Shown here piece after piece: positions 1 through 9,285 of a stretch of 39,431 bases of DNA. The DNA lies in the NCBI GenBank assembly GCA_020629635.1, contig JAHDCX010000001.1, forward strand, positions 594,204 to 633,634. The letters run 5' to 3'. The stretch's first letter is position 1. Each line of letters begins with the position of its first letter. Source of the stretch: Acidimicrobiales bacterium (GTDB taxonomy: Bacteria; Actinomycetota; Acidimicrobiia; Acidimicrobiales; SHLQ01). Under the pieces are notes generated by a model. The model made no database searches and was not told where the DNA came from. It saw only the letters and a list, made by a program, of their open reading frames with translations. The position numbers and the translations under genes were made by a program.

Positions 1-1755
1 AGGGAACTGCTGGTCGTTCCCGTGGCGGTCATCGCTGCGGCGCGGGTTGGGCTCGGTGCGTCGGGAGTGGTGGGGCCGCTCGATCGGCTGATTGCCGAGC
101 CGGAGCTCGTCGCCGTCGTGGCCTTTCTTGCCTGGCGGATCCGTGTGGAGCGGGTCCCGATGGTCGGGCTCGTCGTGCTGTCGTTCCTCATCCTGCGCAG
201 CATGTTCGCGGGAGTGGACGTTCCGGAGCCGGGGCCGGTGTGGTCGGCTGAGGCCCGTGTCGTGTCGGACCCTGTGGCCGGGATGTTCGACAACCGTTTT
301 CGAGTCGAGGTGGAGGGGCACGTCGTCAGCACACGGCTTGGGGATGACCGGGTGGCGACGCTCCTGCGAGGCGATGTGCTGATCGTCGATGGCCTCGTGC
401 TGCCACAAGCACCCCAAACGGAGTGGGCCGCAGCAGTCGGCGTTGTCGGCGAACTGCGCATCGACCGAGTCGAGACGATCCATCGCGCCTCAGGTCTCTC
501 CGGCGTTGCGAACACGGTTCGACAGCGACTTCGGGCGGGCAGCGATCTCGTCGGATTCGAGGTCCGGGCGCTGTACCGCGGTCTCGTCTACGGCGATGAT
601 CGTGGTCAGTCGCCGACGGTCGTCGACGACTTCCGAGCGGCCGGGCTGGGGCACCTCCTCGCCGTGTCCGGCCAGAATGTCGTGTTCGTCCTGGCGATTC
701 TCGCTCCGCTCCTCGAGTCGATCCGATCAGGCGCTGTCCGAACGGGGCTCGTTTGCGGTGCCCTCGCGATCTTTGCGATGGTGACGCGGCTCGAGCCATC
801 GGTGGTCCGGGCCACGGTCATGGCGGGCGTCGTCGTGGTCTCCCGCCTCGTTGGGCGCCCTGCCGATGCGGGCGTTGCCTTGGCTGGTGCGGTCACCGCG
901 CTGTGCGTTTGGCAACCGCAGCTCGCGCTTTCGGTCGGTTTCCGTCTGAGCGTCGCCGCCACGCTCGGGCTGCTCGTCGCGCTGCACGACGGGGCCGGCC
1001 GGTCGGTGGTCGGGAACGCCATTCGGGCGACCTTCGCCGCCCAGCTCGCCGTGGCGCCACTGGCGCTTGCGACCTTTGGGTCGGTCAGCGTGATCGCGCT
1101 TCCGGCGAATCTGCTCGCAGGTCCAATCTCGGGATTCGTCATGGCGTGGGGGATGACCGTCGGCGTACTCGCCGGAATGGCTCCAGAGTCGATCGGGCAG
1201 GTGCTGCAGGCGCCTGCGGAGGTCGCCGTGACGTGGATCGCCTGGGTGGCCCGCACCTCGGCAGGCGTTCCGGTCGGGGAGGCGGGCGTCCTCGTCGTGT
1301 CCATCGTCGCCATCGCCGTCGTGCTCCGGCGATCGACGTACGCGTCATTGGCTGTACCCGTCTTTGCGCTTGGTGCGGCACTCCCCATCGTGTCTCCGGG
1401 CGCTGCCGCAGCGGGAGATCACCCGATTGCCACCAACGTGTCCCTGCTCCGATCACCAACGGGGATCGACGTCGTCACCGTGTCCGGGCCGACGAACGCA
1501 GTCGATGCGCTTTCTGGACTTCGGCGTCGTCGAGTGGGCCGGATCGATGTGGTGATCGTCGCCGATCTTGGCCGTGGTACGGCCGAGTTCGTCCGCGTGC
1601 TCACCGATCGACACGACGTGACCGACATCTGGGCGCCGTCGGGGCATCGAGTTCATGGTGCTCGCACGCATCCGGCGGGCGGTGGGCGGGTCGGGGATGT
1701 CGTCATCGGTCCACCGCAGGATCCGCTCGTCGCCGTGGCCGACCCAGACCCCTGA
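1..1755 (+). CDS. comEC: ComEC/Rec2-like DNA-uptake channel, open at left edge
   Basis: Polytopic membrane protein of the ComEC/Rec2 family, which moves single-stranded DNA across the membrane during natural transformation. The frame is open to base 1; a GTG at 22 would give 577 aa, but the preceding in-frame codons read as continuous protein, so the true start is probably outside the window. The family hallmark lies near residues 190-225 (counted from the GTG at 22): RGLVYGDDRGQ followed by FRAAGLGHLLAVSGQNV. Many hydrophobic helices follow. The last ~110 residues resemble the beta-strand pattern of the usual C-terminal metallo-beta-lactamase-like domain but lack the HxHxDH metal ligands: the expected position reads VIVADLGRGTAEF. 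It lies upstream of holA, a common pairing. Family assignment is secure; an uptake role here is inferred. Confidence 0.88.
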   Translation, partial: RELLVVPVAVIAAARVGLGASGVVGPLDRLIAEPELVAVVAFLAWRIRVERVPMVGLVVLSFLILRSMFAGVDVPEPGPVWSAEARVVSDPVAGMFDNRFRVEVEGHVVSTRLGDDRVATLLRGDVLIVDGLVLPQAPQTEWAAAVGVVGELRIDRVETIHRASGLSGVANTVRQRLRAGSDLVGFEVRALYRGLVYGDDRGQSPTVVDDFRAAGLGHLLAVSGQNVVFVLAILAPLLESIRSGAVRTGLVCGALAIFAMVTRLEPSVVRATVMAGVVVVSRLVGRPADAGVALAGAVTALCVWQPQLALSVGFRLSVAATLGLLVALHDGAGRSVVGNAIRATFAAQLAVAPLALATFGSVSVIALPANLLAGPISGFVMAWGMTVGVLAGMAPESIGQVLQAPAEVAVTWIAWVARTSAGVPVGEAGVLVVSIVAIAVVLRRSTYASLAVPVFALGAALPIVSPGAAAAGDHPIATNVSLLRSPTGIDVVTVSGPTNAVDALSGLRRRRVGRIDVVIVADLGRGTAEFVRVLTDRHDVTDIWAPSGHRVHGARTHPAGGGRVGDVVIGPPQDPLVAVADPDP

Positions 1756-1759
1756 CGAC

Positions 1760-1765
1760 TACGCT
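1760..1765 (+). promoter_or_regulatory. Possible leaderless -10 (TACGCT) for the small ORF and holA
   Basis: TACGCT fits the actinobacterial -10 pattern TAnnnT and ends 7 nt before the GTG at 1773, so transcription would start at or near the start codon. No convincing -35. The same spacing recurs at five other genes in this window. Confidence 0.4.
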
Positions 1766-1772
1766 CGCCCCG

Positions 1773-2000
1773 GTGAGTCGACAGGATCGAGACACGAGGG
1801 GCCGCCGGACGCACGCTGGTGAAGAACTTGAGCCCAGGGTTGTCGGATCTGGCGACATCTCGGGCATCGCTGATGCCGTCGCCTTGAGCGTCGAGGCGCT
1901 GGCCTTCGATGGCTCCACGCCGCAATCCCGCCGATCGGTACAACGGATCGAGGCCGCTGCGGAGGCACTGAAGAACGCCAGGATCGGACCGACCGAGTGA
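1773..2000 (+). CDS. Small hypothetical protein between comEC and holA
   Basis: A 75-residue ORF with no family I recognise. It starts at a GTG and its stop overlaps the GTG of holA (GTGA), which suggests translational coupling and supports it being a real gene. A TACGCT hexamer lies 7 nt before the GTG, as expected of a leaderless promoter. The protein has a charged, probably disordered N-terminus and a likely C-terminal helix (QRIEAAAEALKNARI) that could mediate protein contacts. There are no membrane segments or cysteines. Confidence 0.6.
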   Translation: MSRQDRDTRGRRTHAGEELEPRVVGSGDISGIADAVALSVEALAFDGSTPQSRRSVQRIEAAAEALKNARIGPTE

Positions 2001-3007
2001 CGGTTCACCTCCTCAAGGGCAACGATGAGACCTTGTTGTCGAAGGCGGTGACCGACACGGTCGCCAGCCTGGTCGGGTCGGGAGACGCCGGCCTCCTCGT
2101 CGAAGAGCTGACCGAAGAGAACTATCGCAACGACGACGACTCGTTCGCGATCGCTCGCTTGGTCGATGCCGCGCAAACTCTGCCGTTTCTGACGGACCGC
2201 CGCATTGTCGTTGGCCGCCATCTGGGCCGTTTCTCGAAGTCCGCAGACGTCGAGCCTCTGCTCGAGTACCTGCGAGCGCCGCTGGAGACGACGGATCTGG
2301 TCCTCGTCTGGGAGAAGGGCCTCCAGCCTCGGCAGGACCGACTTCCGGCGATACCCAAGCCGCTCAACGAGACGATCAAACAGACGAACGCCACGGTGGT
2401 GGACGCCGGAATCCCGAGTGGGCGGAATGCGTCCGCCTGGCTCGACCGCCAGCTCAAGAGTTCGGCGGTTCGCTTCGACGGAGCCGCGGCGGCGATGATC
2501 GCCGAGCACCTCGGCGAGCAACGATCGAGGGTCATCGGCCTGATCTCCACCCTCGAAGCCGTGCACGGACCAGGGGTCGCCCTCGGCGTTGCCGACGTCG
2601 AGCCGTTCCTCGGCGAAGGTGGCGATGTGCCACCGTGGGAGCTGACCGACGCCATCGATTCGGGGAACATTGCGTCGGCGCTCGACAAACTCGGACGCAT
2701 GATGGGTGCCGGAGGCCGGCATCCGCTCCAGATCATGGCGACGCTCCAAACGCATTACCTCCGAATGCTTCGCCTCGACGGGGCACCGATCTCAGGCGAG
2801 AAGCAGGCCGCCGAGCTGCTGGGGATGAAGGGTTCGACGTTTCCCGCCAAGAAGGCCCTCGCACAGAGCCGACGACTCGGACGCGACGGTGTCCGGTCGG
2901 CAGTCTCGTTGATCGCCACCGCGGATCGTGATCTCCGTGGCGAGACCGCATGGCCGCCCGAACTCGTGATCGAAGTGCTCGTCGCCCGCTTGGCCAACCT
3001 CCGATGA
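1997..3007 (+). CDS. holA: DNA polymerase III delta subunit
   Basis: A 336-residue clamp-loader delta subunit, which opens the beta sliding clamp during replication. The N-terminus (VHLLKGNDETLL) and the region LVDAAQTLPFLTDRRIVVGRHLGRF match the HolA N-terminal fold. The C-terminal helical collar has the family pattern GRHPLQIMATLQTHYLRMLRLDG and LGMKGSTFPAKKALAQSRRL. The GTG start overlaps the upstream small ORF and the stop overlaps the next gene (ATGA), giving a coupled run. The position between comEC and rpsT is the usual one for actinobacterial holA. Confidence 0.93.
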   Translation: MTVHLLKGNDETLLSKAVTDTVASLVGSGDAGLLVEELTEENYRNDDDSFAIARLVDAAQTLPFLTDRRIVVGRHLGRFSKSADVEPLLEYLRAPLETTDLVLVWEKGLQPRQDRLPAIPKPLNETIKQTNATVVDAGIPSGRNASAWLDRQLKSSAVRFDGAAAAMIAEHLGEQRSRVIGLISTLEAVHGPGVALGVADVEPFLGEGGDVPPWELTDAIDSGNIASALDKLGRMMGAGGRHPLQIMATLQTHYLRMLRLDGAPISGEKQAAELLGMKGSTFPAKKALAQSRRLGRDGVRSAVSLIATADRDLRGETAWPPELVIEVLVARLANLR

Positions 3008-4143
3008 TCGACGCACTCGCGATCGGGGTCGGTCTGTTCCTCGTCGCGGCGGTTTTCGCCGACATGGTCAACACCCTCGTCACCACCACACGGTCGCCAT
3101 GGCGTTGGTGGCTGACGGTCGTCCTCTATCGATCGACCTGGTCGGTCTGTCGTTCTCTTGGGCGCAGAATTCGAAACGAACGGCGCCGTGAACGCTTCTA
3201 CAGTCTGTTTGCTCCGCTGTCGCTGCTCGCGATGCTCACGGTGTGGACCGCTCAACAGATCGTCGGGTGGGCCCTGATCTGGTGGGGAGTCGGCGGGATC
3301 TCGAGCGACGGCTCGCTCATCGACGCGCTCTACTTCTCGGGCATCGTCTATCTCACCGTCGGTTTCGGCGAGGTCGTGCCGGTCGATCAGGTCCCTCGTT
3401 TCGGGGCGGTGATCGAGGCGTTCAGCGGTGTGGTGACCACGGCGCTCGTGATCGGGTACCTCCCCGCCCTCTACTCCGCGTACTCGGCGAGAGAGCAGCA
3501 GCTGCTCACACTCGACGACGGCACCGACGGCCGGATCTCGCCGACGAACCTGGTCCTTGCCCGTTGTCCGTCCGGGGATCCTCGCGAGCTCGACGACTTC
3601 TTCCGCGAATGGGAAGCGTGGGTCGCACAGGTGCTCGAGTCACACACAACGTTTCCGATGTTGGTGCTGTTTCGGTCACAGCATGTCGGTCAGAGTTGGG
3701 TGACCGCGCTCGGGCTCGTTGCCGACGCAGCGCTCCACATGGAGTTGGTTCGCGGACAGGACGGCCGTCCGGCGAGCTGGACGCTTCGACGATCGATCCG
3801 TCTCCTCGCCGATCTCACCCAGAATCAGGACCTGAGCACCTATCGATCCCGCTTCGATGCTGCGTACGAGCAGGGCGAACTCTTCGACGAGCTCTACGAC
3901 CGTATGGCCACCCACGGATTCGACCTCTACCCCAGGGACGAAGCGCGAGAGCGCACGCGAGAACTCCGGGAGACCTTCGACGCGCAGCTCGAATATCTCA
4001 TCGATGTGCTGGAGGCGCCCCGGGGGTTCTGGGCACATTCCATCGCGCCGAACGGCTTGACGGCGTCTCGAGGGGATGTCAGAGCAGCGGGCGAGGCCCG
4101 CCGGACATTCAGCTCGCCTGGAGCTCCCGAACGCGACGAGTGA
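3004..4143 (+). CDS. Pore-loop (potassium-channel-like) membrane protein
   Basis: A 379-residue protein starting at the ATG that overlaps the holA stop. Hydrophobic segments lie at about residues 5-25, 66-95 and 132-158, with a pore loop before the last one. The filter reads TVGFGE at residues 118-123 in place of the potassium-channel TVGYGD; Phe for Tyr is tolerated in known channels, while Glu for Asp after the filter is less common. The remaining ~220 residues are soluble, helix-rich and acidic, and I do not recognise a ligand-binding domain. Its 3' end overlaps the 3' end of rpsT by 35 bp. An ion channel of the Ion_trans_2 type is likely; selectivity is unknown. Confidence 0.7.
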   Translation: MIDALAIGVGLFLVAAVFADMVNTLVTTTRSPWRWWLTVVLYRSTWSVCRSLGRRIRNERRRERFYSLFAPLSLLAMLTVWTAQQIVGWALIWWGVGGISSDGSLIDALYFSGIVYLTVGFGEVVPVDQVPRFGAVIEAFSGVVTTALVIGYLPALYSAYSAREQQLLTLDDGTDGRISPTNLVLARCPSGDPRELDDFFREWEAWVAQVLESHTTFPMLVLFRSQHVGQSWVTALGLVADAALHMELVRGQDGRPASWTLRRSIRLLADLTQNQDLSTYRSRFDAAYEQGELFDELYDRMATHGFDLYPRDEARERTRELRETFDAQLEYLIDVLEAPRGFWAHSIAPNGLTASRGDVRAAGEARRTFSSPGAPERDE

Positions 4144-4375
4144 GCCGGCTCTTGGTTCGAGCGGCGGTGTTCTTGTGCATCGTGCCCTTGGAAACGGCCT
4201 TGTCGATCCGCTTGATCGCCAGACGCAGCTTCTCCTCGGTGTCCTCGGCGCCGGACTCGGCGGCTTCGAGGGCGGTGCGGGTGCGCGTCCGGATCTCCGC
4301 GTTGACCTGGCGATTGCGCAGACGACGCTTCTCGTTCTGACGATTGCGCTTGATCTGGCTCTTGATGTTCGCCAC
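4109..4375 (-). CDS. rpsT: 30S ribosomal protein S20
   Basis: An 88-residue basic protein that binds 16S rRNA in the small subunit. The start VANIKSQIKRNRQNEKRRLRN is diagnostic of S20, and the C-terminal part (KRIDKAVSKGTMHKNTAARTKS) matches the family. The GTG start is preceded by AAGAGGT, a reasonable ribosome-binding site; the frame stays open further upstream but that extension does not resemble S20. It is divergent from lepA and convergent with the channel gene, overlapping its 3' end. A small inverted repeat (AGCTC-GCCTG-GAGCT, 4111-4125) lies at its stop. Confidence 0.96.
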   Translation of the reverse strand: MANIKSQIKRNRQNEKRRLRNRQVNAEIRTRTRTALEAAESGAEDTEEKLRLAIKRIDKAVSKGTMHKNTAARTKSRLTRRVRELQAS

Positions 4376-4502
4376 CGGGAAACCTCTTGGTTGAAATCTC
4401 GTGCTGTCTCGAAACTCGCGTCCGAGCCAGCGTGACAGCGTATCGGGTCTGTGAACGTTCCACCTCCGAATCTCTCGGCCGTGGATACCGTTGTGTCCTC
4501 CT

Positions 4503-6287
4503 ATGGACCAGTCCCGGATTCGCAACACGTCGATCATCGCTCACATCGATCACGGCAAGTCGACGCTCGCCGACCGCATGCTCGAACTGTGCGGGGCGGT
4601 CGAGGCCCGAGAGATGCGCGAGCAGTACCTCGATTCGATGGACCTCGAGCGTGAGCGGGGAATCACCATCAAGCTTCAGTCGGTGCGCCTCGACTGGAAG
4701 GGGTCGGTCATCAACCTCATCGACACTCCGGGCCACGTCGACTTCGGCTACGAGGTGTCGCGGTCGCTCGCCGCGTGCGAGGGCGTGATCCTTGTTGTGG
4801 ACGCTGCGCAGGGGATCGAAGCGCAGACCCTCGCCAACTGCTACCTGGCGCTCGAAAACGACCTCGAGATCGTCGCCGCCCTCAACAAGATCGACCTGCC
4901 CGCCGCCGAGCCGGACAAGTACGCCGAAGAGATCGAGAATGTGCTCGGTATCCCTGCCGACGAGATCCTTCGCATCTCCGCCAAGACGGGCGAGGGGGTG
5001 AGCGATCTGCTCGACGCAGTCGTCGATCGAACGCCGCCGCCGGCCGGCGACGCAAACGGGGCCACGAAGGCGTTGATCTTCGACAGCCACTTCGATCCGT
5101 ACCGAGGCGTCATCTCGTCGATCCGTGTGGTCGATGGGGCGCTTCCTGCCCGCGGCAAGGCCGTTTTCATGCAGGCCGGGGCGACCCACGACATCGACGA
5201 GATCGGTGTGCGTACCCCAGACAATCGACCGGTCGATCAACTCGCGGCCGGCGAGGTCGGCTACCTCATCGCGGGGATCAAGGACGTCGGAGAGGCGCGC
5301 TCCGGCGAGACGGTCACCACGGCCAAGAATTCAGCCGTCGATGCCCTCGACGGCTACCGCGAGCCAAAGCCGATGGTGTTCTCCGGGTTGTATCCGATCG
5401 ACGGCGACGAATACCCCGCACTACGAGACGCGCTCGAGAAGCTCCGTCTCAACGACTCGTCGTACACCTTCGAGCCCGAGACGTCTGGCGCGCTCGGATT
5501 CGGGTTCCGGTGTGGATTCCTCGGTTTGTTGCACATGGAGATCGTCCGAGAGCGTCTCGAGCGCGAGTTCGGGCTCAGCCTCATTTCGACGGCCCCTTCG
5601 GTGGCGTACCAGGTCAACCTCAACAGCGGTACCTCGGTCATGATCGACAACCCGTCGGAGCTCCCCGATGTGGGCGAGATCGAGTCGATCGAAGAGCCGA
5701 TGCTCAAGGCGTCGATCGTCACCCCGAGCACCTACACGGGCGCCATGATGGATCTCTGCCAGAGCCGTCGAGGCGTCATGGAGAAGATGGAGTACCTGTC
5801 TCCCGAGCGAGTGGAGCTCGCCTACAAGCTGCCGCTGGCAGAAGTCGTCATGGACTTCTTCGATCAGATGAAGAGTCGGTCGCAGGGCTATGCAAGCCTC
5901 GACTACGAGCCGGCTGGCTTGGAAGTCTCGAAGCTCGTGAAGGTCGACATCTTGTTGTCCGGTGATCCGGTGGACGCCTTCTCGACGATCGTGCACAGCG
6001 ACCGGGCCTATGAGTACGGCAAGAAGATGACCGAGAAGCTCAAGGAACTCATTCCGCGCCAGCAGTTCGACGTCCCGATTCAGGCGGCGATCGGCGGCCG
6101 CTTCATTGCTCGCCAAACCGTCAAGGCCTACCGCAAGGACGTCACGGCGAAGCTCTACGGCGGCGACATCACCCGAAAGAACAAGCTCCTCCAGAAGCAG
6201 AAGGAGGGCAAGAAGCGCATGAAGAGCATCGGACGCGTCGACATCCCCCAGGAGGCCTTCGTCTCTGCGCTCAAGCTCGACGAGTAG
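4503..6287 (+). CDS. lepA: Elongation factor 4 (ribosome back-translocase GTPase)
   Basis: A 594-residue translational GTPase that acts on stalled or mistranslocated ribosomes. G1 is AHIDHGKST near residue 13, switch II is [12 protein letters not shown], and G4 is NKIDLP. The LepA-specific C-terminal domain is present, with [22 protein letters not shown] near the end. Length is as expected (~600). I chose the ATG at 4503, which gives [17 protein letters not shown]; a TTG at 4491 would add four residues. A TACCGT hexamer ends 11 nt before the ATG. In many actinobacteria hemW/hemN follows lepA, but here hrcA follows directly. Confidence 0.97.
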   Translation: MDQSRIRNTSIIAHIDHGKSTLADRMLELCGAVEAREMREQYLDSMDLERERGITIKLQSVRLDWKGSVINLIDTPGHVDFGYEVSRSLAACEGVILVVDAAQGIEAQTLANCYLALENDLEIVAALNKIDLPAAEPDKYAEEIENVLGIPADEILRISAKTGEGVSDLLDAVVDRTPPPAGDANGATKALIFDSHFDPYRGVISSIRVVDGALPARGKAVFMQAGATHDIDEIGVRTPDNRPVDQLAAGEVGYLIAGIKDVGEARSGETVTTAKNSAVDALDGYREPKPMVFSGLYPIDGDEYPALRDALEKLRLNDSSYTFEPETSGALGFGFRCGFLGLLHMEIVRERLEREFGLSLISTAPSVAYQVNLNSGTSVMIDNPSELPDVGEIESIEEPMLKASIVTPSTYTGAMMDLCQSRRGVMEKMEYLSPERVELAYKLPLAEVVMDFFDQMKSRSQGYASLDYEPAGLEVSKLVKVDILLSGDPVDAFSTIVHSDRAYEYGKKMTEKLKELIPRQQFDVPIQAAIGGRFIARQTVKAYRKDVTAKLYGGDITRKNKLLQKQKEGKKRMKSIGRVDIPQEAFVSALKLDE

Positions 6288-6290
6288 GAT
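6285..6290 (+). promoter_or_regulatory. Possible leaderless -10 (TAGGAT) for hrcA
   Basis: TAGGAT ends 7 nt before the hrcA ATG and contains the lepA TAG stop codon. It fits the leaderless spacing seen elsewhere in the window. No CIRCE element (TTAGCACTC-N9-GAGTGCTAA) is visible nearby. Confidence 0.4.
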
Positions 6291-6297
6291 TTTGGGG

Positions 6298-7317
6298 ATG
6301 CTCGATGAACGAAAGGCGGCGATTCTCAAGGCCGTCGTCGAGACCTATATCGAGACTGCTGAGCCGGTTGGTTCCTCCGCTGTCGTCGCCCACACCGACC
6401 TCGGTGTCTCCTCTGCGACGATTCGCAACGAGCTGGGTCAGCTCGACGATCAGGGATATCTGACTCAGCCGCACACGAGTGCCGGCCGGATCCCCACCGA
6501 CAAGGCGTACCGAGAATTCGTCGATGGGCTCGATGGAACGGCCGGTCTCGGCGTGGACGAACTCGCCACCGTCCGTCGATTCTTCGATGACACGCACGGC
6601 GAGATCGAGGAGATGCTGGCGCGCACGTCACGTCTTCTGTCGTCGATGACGGGCGTCGCCTCGGTTGTGGTCGCGCCCGATCGTGAGCAGGCGGTGGTGC
6701 GGTCCGTCCAACTGGTTCACCTGGGCGGCACCACGGTGCTTGCCGTCCTCGTGCTGTCCGACGGCACCGTCGAAAAAGCCACTTTCGACGCCTCGTCGGC
6801 GCACCACGGCCTCGACTCCGATGTCGACGACGTTGTGTGCGCCGTTGCGGGTGGGCACCTGTCTGCTGCGCTCGTTGGCCGTACGATCGCCGAGGCGGGC
6901 GTTCCCACTCCGACAGGGAATGCGGCGGCGGACCGACTCGTTGGAGCCGCACGTGCCGCACTCACGTCCAGCCCGACCGAGAACTCCGACGTGTACGTCG
7001 GCGGACTGTCGAGCGTTCCGGAGTCGTTCGAGACCGTCGACTCCGTCCGCGACGTCCTGGCAATTCTCGAGAAGCAGCTCGTGGTCGTGACACTCATTCG
7101 TGATGTTCTCGACCGAGGCATGCGCGTGGCGATCGGGGGCGAGACGGGAGCGGAGCCCCTCGCCGAGTGCGCACTCGTCGTGGCCCCGTATTCGACGGGA
7201 GACGAGCGTCAGGGGACGATCGGCCTGCTCGGCCCATCGCGCATGAACTACCCACACGCCATGGCCGCAGTCGCCGTCGTGTCGCAGTCGCTCGAAACTC
7301 GGCTGAGCGAAGGATGA
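6298..7317 (+). CDS. hrcA: Heat-inducible transcription repressor HrcA
   Basis: A 339-residue repressor of class I heat-shock genes, which binds CIRCE operators. The N-terminal winged helix (ERKAAILKAVVETYIETAEPVGSS, then SSATIRNELGQLDDQGYLTQPHTSAGRIPTDKAYREFV) is diagnostic. The C-terminal GAF-like region ends with GLLGPSRMNYPHAMAAVAVVSQ, also typical. I use the ATG at 6298 rather than the TTG two codons upstream. The stop overlaps the dnaJ start (ATGA). No CIRCE is visible in front of the gene, so its own regulation is unclear. Confidence 0.96.
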   Translation: MLDERKAAILKAVVETYIETAEPVGSSAVVAHTDLGVSSATIRNELGQLDDQGYLTQPHTSAGRIPTDKAYREFVDGLDGTAGLGVDELATVRRFFDDTHGEIEEMLARTSRLLSSMTGVASVVVAPDREQAVVRSVQLVHLGGTTVLAVLVLSDGTVEKATFDASSAHHGLDSDVDDVVCAVAGGHLSAALVGRTIAEAGVPTPTGNAAADRLVGAARAALTSSPTENSDVYVGGLSSVPESFETVDSVRDVLAILEKQLVVVTLIRDVLDRGMRVAIGGETGAEPLAECALVVAPYSTGDERQGTIGLLGPSRMNYPHAMAAVAVVSQSLETRLSEG

Positions 7318-8441
7318 GCGTGACCGATCACTACGAGGTCCTCGGTGTCGGGAGGAACGCCACCGAAGCCGAAATCAAGAAGGCCTATCGCTCACTCGCC
7401 CGCCAATATCACCCGGACGCGAACCCAGACGACGCAGACGCCGAGTCTCGATTCAAGGACGTGGCGAACGCCTACGAGGTTCTCGGCGACCCGGACCGTC
7501 GCGCCCGGTATGACCGTTTCGGCGACGATGGCCTCGGAGGTCAGGGTGCCGGGCCAGGAGCAGGACCGTTTGGCGCCAACCTCGGCGACATCTTCGAGTC
7601 GTTCTTCGGCGGAGGGAGTCCGTTCGGGGCTGGATCTGCCCGACCGGGAGGTCCGCCCCGGGGCGAGGATCTCGAGACGGTGCTCGAAATTGACCTCCGC
7701 GATGCCGTGTTCGGTGGCGAGCAACTGGTGAGCGTGCGGACCGCAGTGGAGTGCGAGCCCTGCGACTCGACCGGCGCCCAACCGGGCACGGGTACGTCAA
7801 CCTGTACCGAATGCGGTGGCTCCGGCCAGGTACAACGGGTCCGACAGTCGATTCTGGGGCAGATGGTCACGGCGTCCGTGTGTCCGTCGTGTGGTGGTCG
7901 GGGAGAGACCATCGACTCGGTCTGCGAGACGTGCAGCGGCGAGGGGCGGCGCATCGAGACTGTCTCGTACACCGTGGACGTGCCTGCCGGGGTGGACACC
8001 GGTTCGACGCTTCGGTTGACGGGCCGAGGTGCGGTCGGGCCGCGGGGCGGCGTGTCCGGGGATCTCTACGTCCACATCGATGTGCGCACGCATGACCGCT
8101 TCGAACGTGATGGTGCCGACCTGTTGATGCGCCAACCAATCGGTCTGGCCCAAGCGGCGCTCGGCACCGAGATCACGGTGGAGACCTTCGAGTCCCCGGA
8201 GACACTTCTCGTGCCGAAAGGCACCCAGACCGGCCGCCGGTTCCGGCTACGTGGACATGGTGTGCCGCTCGTCAACGGCCGGGGTCGCGGCGACCTGATC
8301 GTCGAGTTGATCGTGGAGACGCCCGAGAAGCTCAGCGATGAAGAAGCGGACCTCCTTCGCCAGTTTGCGGCGCTGCGCTCCGAGCACGTCGCTCCAGACG
8401 ATCCCGGCTTCTTCTCGAAGGTCAAGTCGGCCTTCAAGTGA
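7314..8441 (+). CDS. dnaJ: Chaperone DnaJ (Hsp40)
   Basis: A 375-residue DnaK co-chaperone. Domains in order: J domain with HPD (RQYHPDANPDD, about residues 31-41), a Gly/Phe-rich linker (FFGGGSPFGAGSARPGG), a cysteine-rich zinc domain with four CxxC pairs (CEPC, CTEC, CPSC, CETC), then the C-terminal substrate-binding domains. The first zinc repeat reads CEPCDSTGA, a variant of CxxCxGxG. The ATG overlaps the hrcA stop. No dnaK or grpE is adjacent, so this is the actinobacterial hrcA-linked (DnaJ2-type) copy. Confidence 0.95.
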   Translation: MSVTDHYEVLGVGRNATEAEIKKAYRSLARQYHPDANPDDADAESRFKDVANAYEVLGDPDRRARYDRFGDDGLGGQGAGPGAGPFGANLGDIFESFFGGGSPFGAGSARPGGPPRGEDLETVLEIDLRDAVFGGEQLVSVRTAVECEPCDSTGAQPGTGTSTCTECGGSGQVQRVRQSILGQMVTASVCPSCGGRGETIDSVCETCSGEGRRIETVSYTVDVPAGVDTGSTLRLTGRGAVGPRGGVSGDLYVHIDVRTHDRFERDGADLLMRQPIGLAQAALGTEITVETFESPETLLVPKGTQTGRRFRLRGHGVPLVNGRGRGDLIVELIVETPEKLSDEEADLLRQFAALRSEHVAPDDPGFFSKVKSAFK

Positions 8442-9151
8442 CCGCGACAGGTGAGGCGCCGGACGAGCCGCAGCTGGCCGGGTCGGCGGGGCCACACGTG
8501 TTCGTCAGCGATCTGGATCTGCCCGTGCTCGGCGACGCCGACGAGTCGCACGTCCGCGGGGCGCTCCGCATGCGCGACGGCGACGCGCTGACGGTCTCTG
8601 ATGGTGCGAATCGCTGGAGAGCAGCACGTCTCCGGCCCGGGACCCTCGAGGCGGACGGACCGATCATCGAACGGTCCGCGGCCCCGCCGATCACCGTCGC
8701 CTTCTCGCTCGTGAAAGGAGCAAAGCCCGAGCTCCTCGTGCAAAAGCTCACCGAGCTCGGCGTCGACCACATCGTCGCCTTGCGCGCCGAACGCAGCGTC
8801 GTCCGGTGGGACGAAACCAAAACCGAGAAAGCCCGCGAGCGTTGGAACCGTGTTGCGCGAGAGGCCGCCATGCAGTCACACCGTTGCACCTTGCCGAGCA
8901 TCGAACTCCTTCGGGACAGTGTGTCCTGGCTCGCCGACTCCGGTGCGGCGATCGCGCACTTTGGTGGCCAGCCGATCGCCTCTGTTCGGATCGACTCGGT
9001 CGCGATCGGCCCGGAAGGAGGATGGAGCCCTGCCGAGATCGAGGCGGCGACCGGTCCGATGGTCAGCCTCGGAACGACGGTGCTCCGGGCGGAGACCGCA
9101 GGGATCGCCGCTGGCACCTTACTCGTTTCAGCGCGTTCGTTTTGGTCATGA
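8438..9151 (+). CDS. rsmE: 16S rRNA (uracil-1498-N3)-methyltransferase
   Basis: A 237-residue SPOUT methyltransferase that modifies U1498 of 16S rRNA. The N-terminal PUA-like part contains HVRGALRMRDGDALTVSDG. The central KGAKPELLVQKLTELGV and the C-terminal knot motifs IGPEGGWSPAEIE and LRAETAGIAA are RsmE hallmarks. The GTG start overlaps the dnaJ stop (GTGA), continuing the hrcA-dnaJ-rsmE unit seen in actinobacteria. Confidence 0.94.
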   Translation: MTATGEAPDEPQLAGSAGPHVFVSDLDLPVLGDADESHVRGALRMRDGDALTVSDGANRWRAARLRPGTLEADGPIIERSAAPPITVAFSLVKGAKPELLVQKLTELGVDHIVALRAERSVVRWDETKTEKARERWNRVAREAAMQSHRCTLPSIELLRDSVSWLADSGAAIAHFGGQPIASVRIDSVAIGPEGGWSPAEIEAATGPMVSLGTTVLRAETAGIAAGTLLVSARSFWS

Positions 9152-9285
9152 ACGCGGACCGTGCCTAGGGTGGCTCTCAACGTCGACATCGCGGGCCCGC
9201 TCGCGGGGTCGACGGACACGACACGAGCTGCGGATTCCGGTATGGGTGGGGGATCCCGCTCCCGAATCCATGTGAGGAAAGTCAG
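9142..9285 (+). promoter_or_regulatory. Candidate promoter and structured 5' leader of the BldD-like gene
   Basis: TTGGTC (9142-9147), an 18-nt spacer and TAGGGT (9166-9171) resemble a housekeeping promoter. This would leave a leader of roughly 110 nt before the ATG at 9286, unlike the leaderless starts nearby. The leader holds the palindrome GCGGGCCCGC flanked by two GTCGAC sites, and GGATTC / GAATCC arms just before GAGGAAAG, the likely ribosome-binding site. I do not recognise a BldD operator. Confidence 0.35.

Noticed and set aside
3927-5240. 437-codon minus-strand frame over lepA and rpsT
   Set aside because: Antisense to unmistakable LepA; where it crosses rpsT it is in a different frame from S20.
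6285-7330. CIRCE operator near hrcA or dnaJ
   Set aside because: I looked for TTAGCACTC and GAGTGCTAA arms and saw neither.
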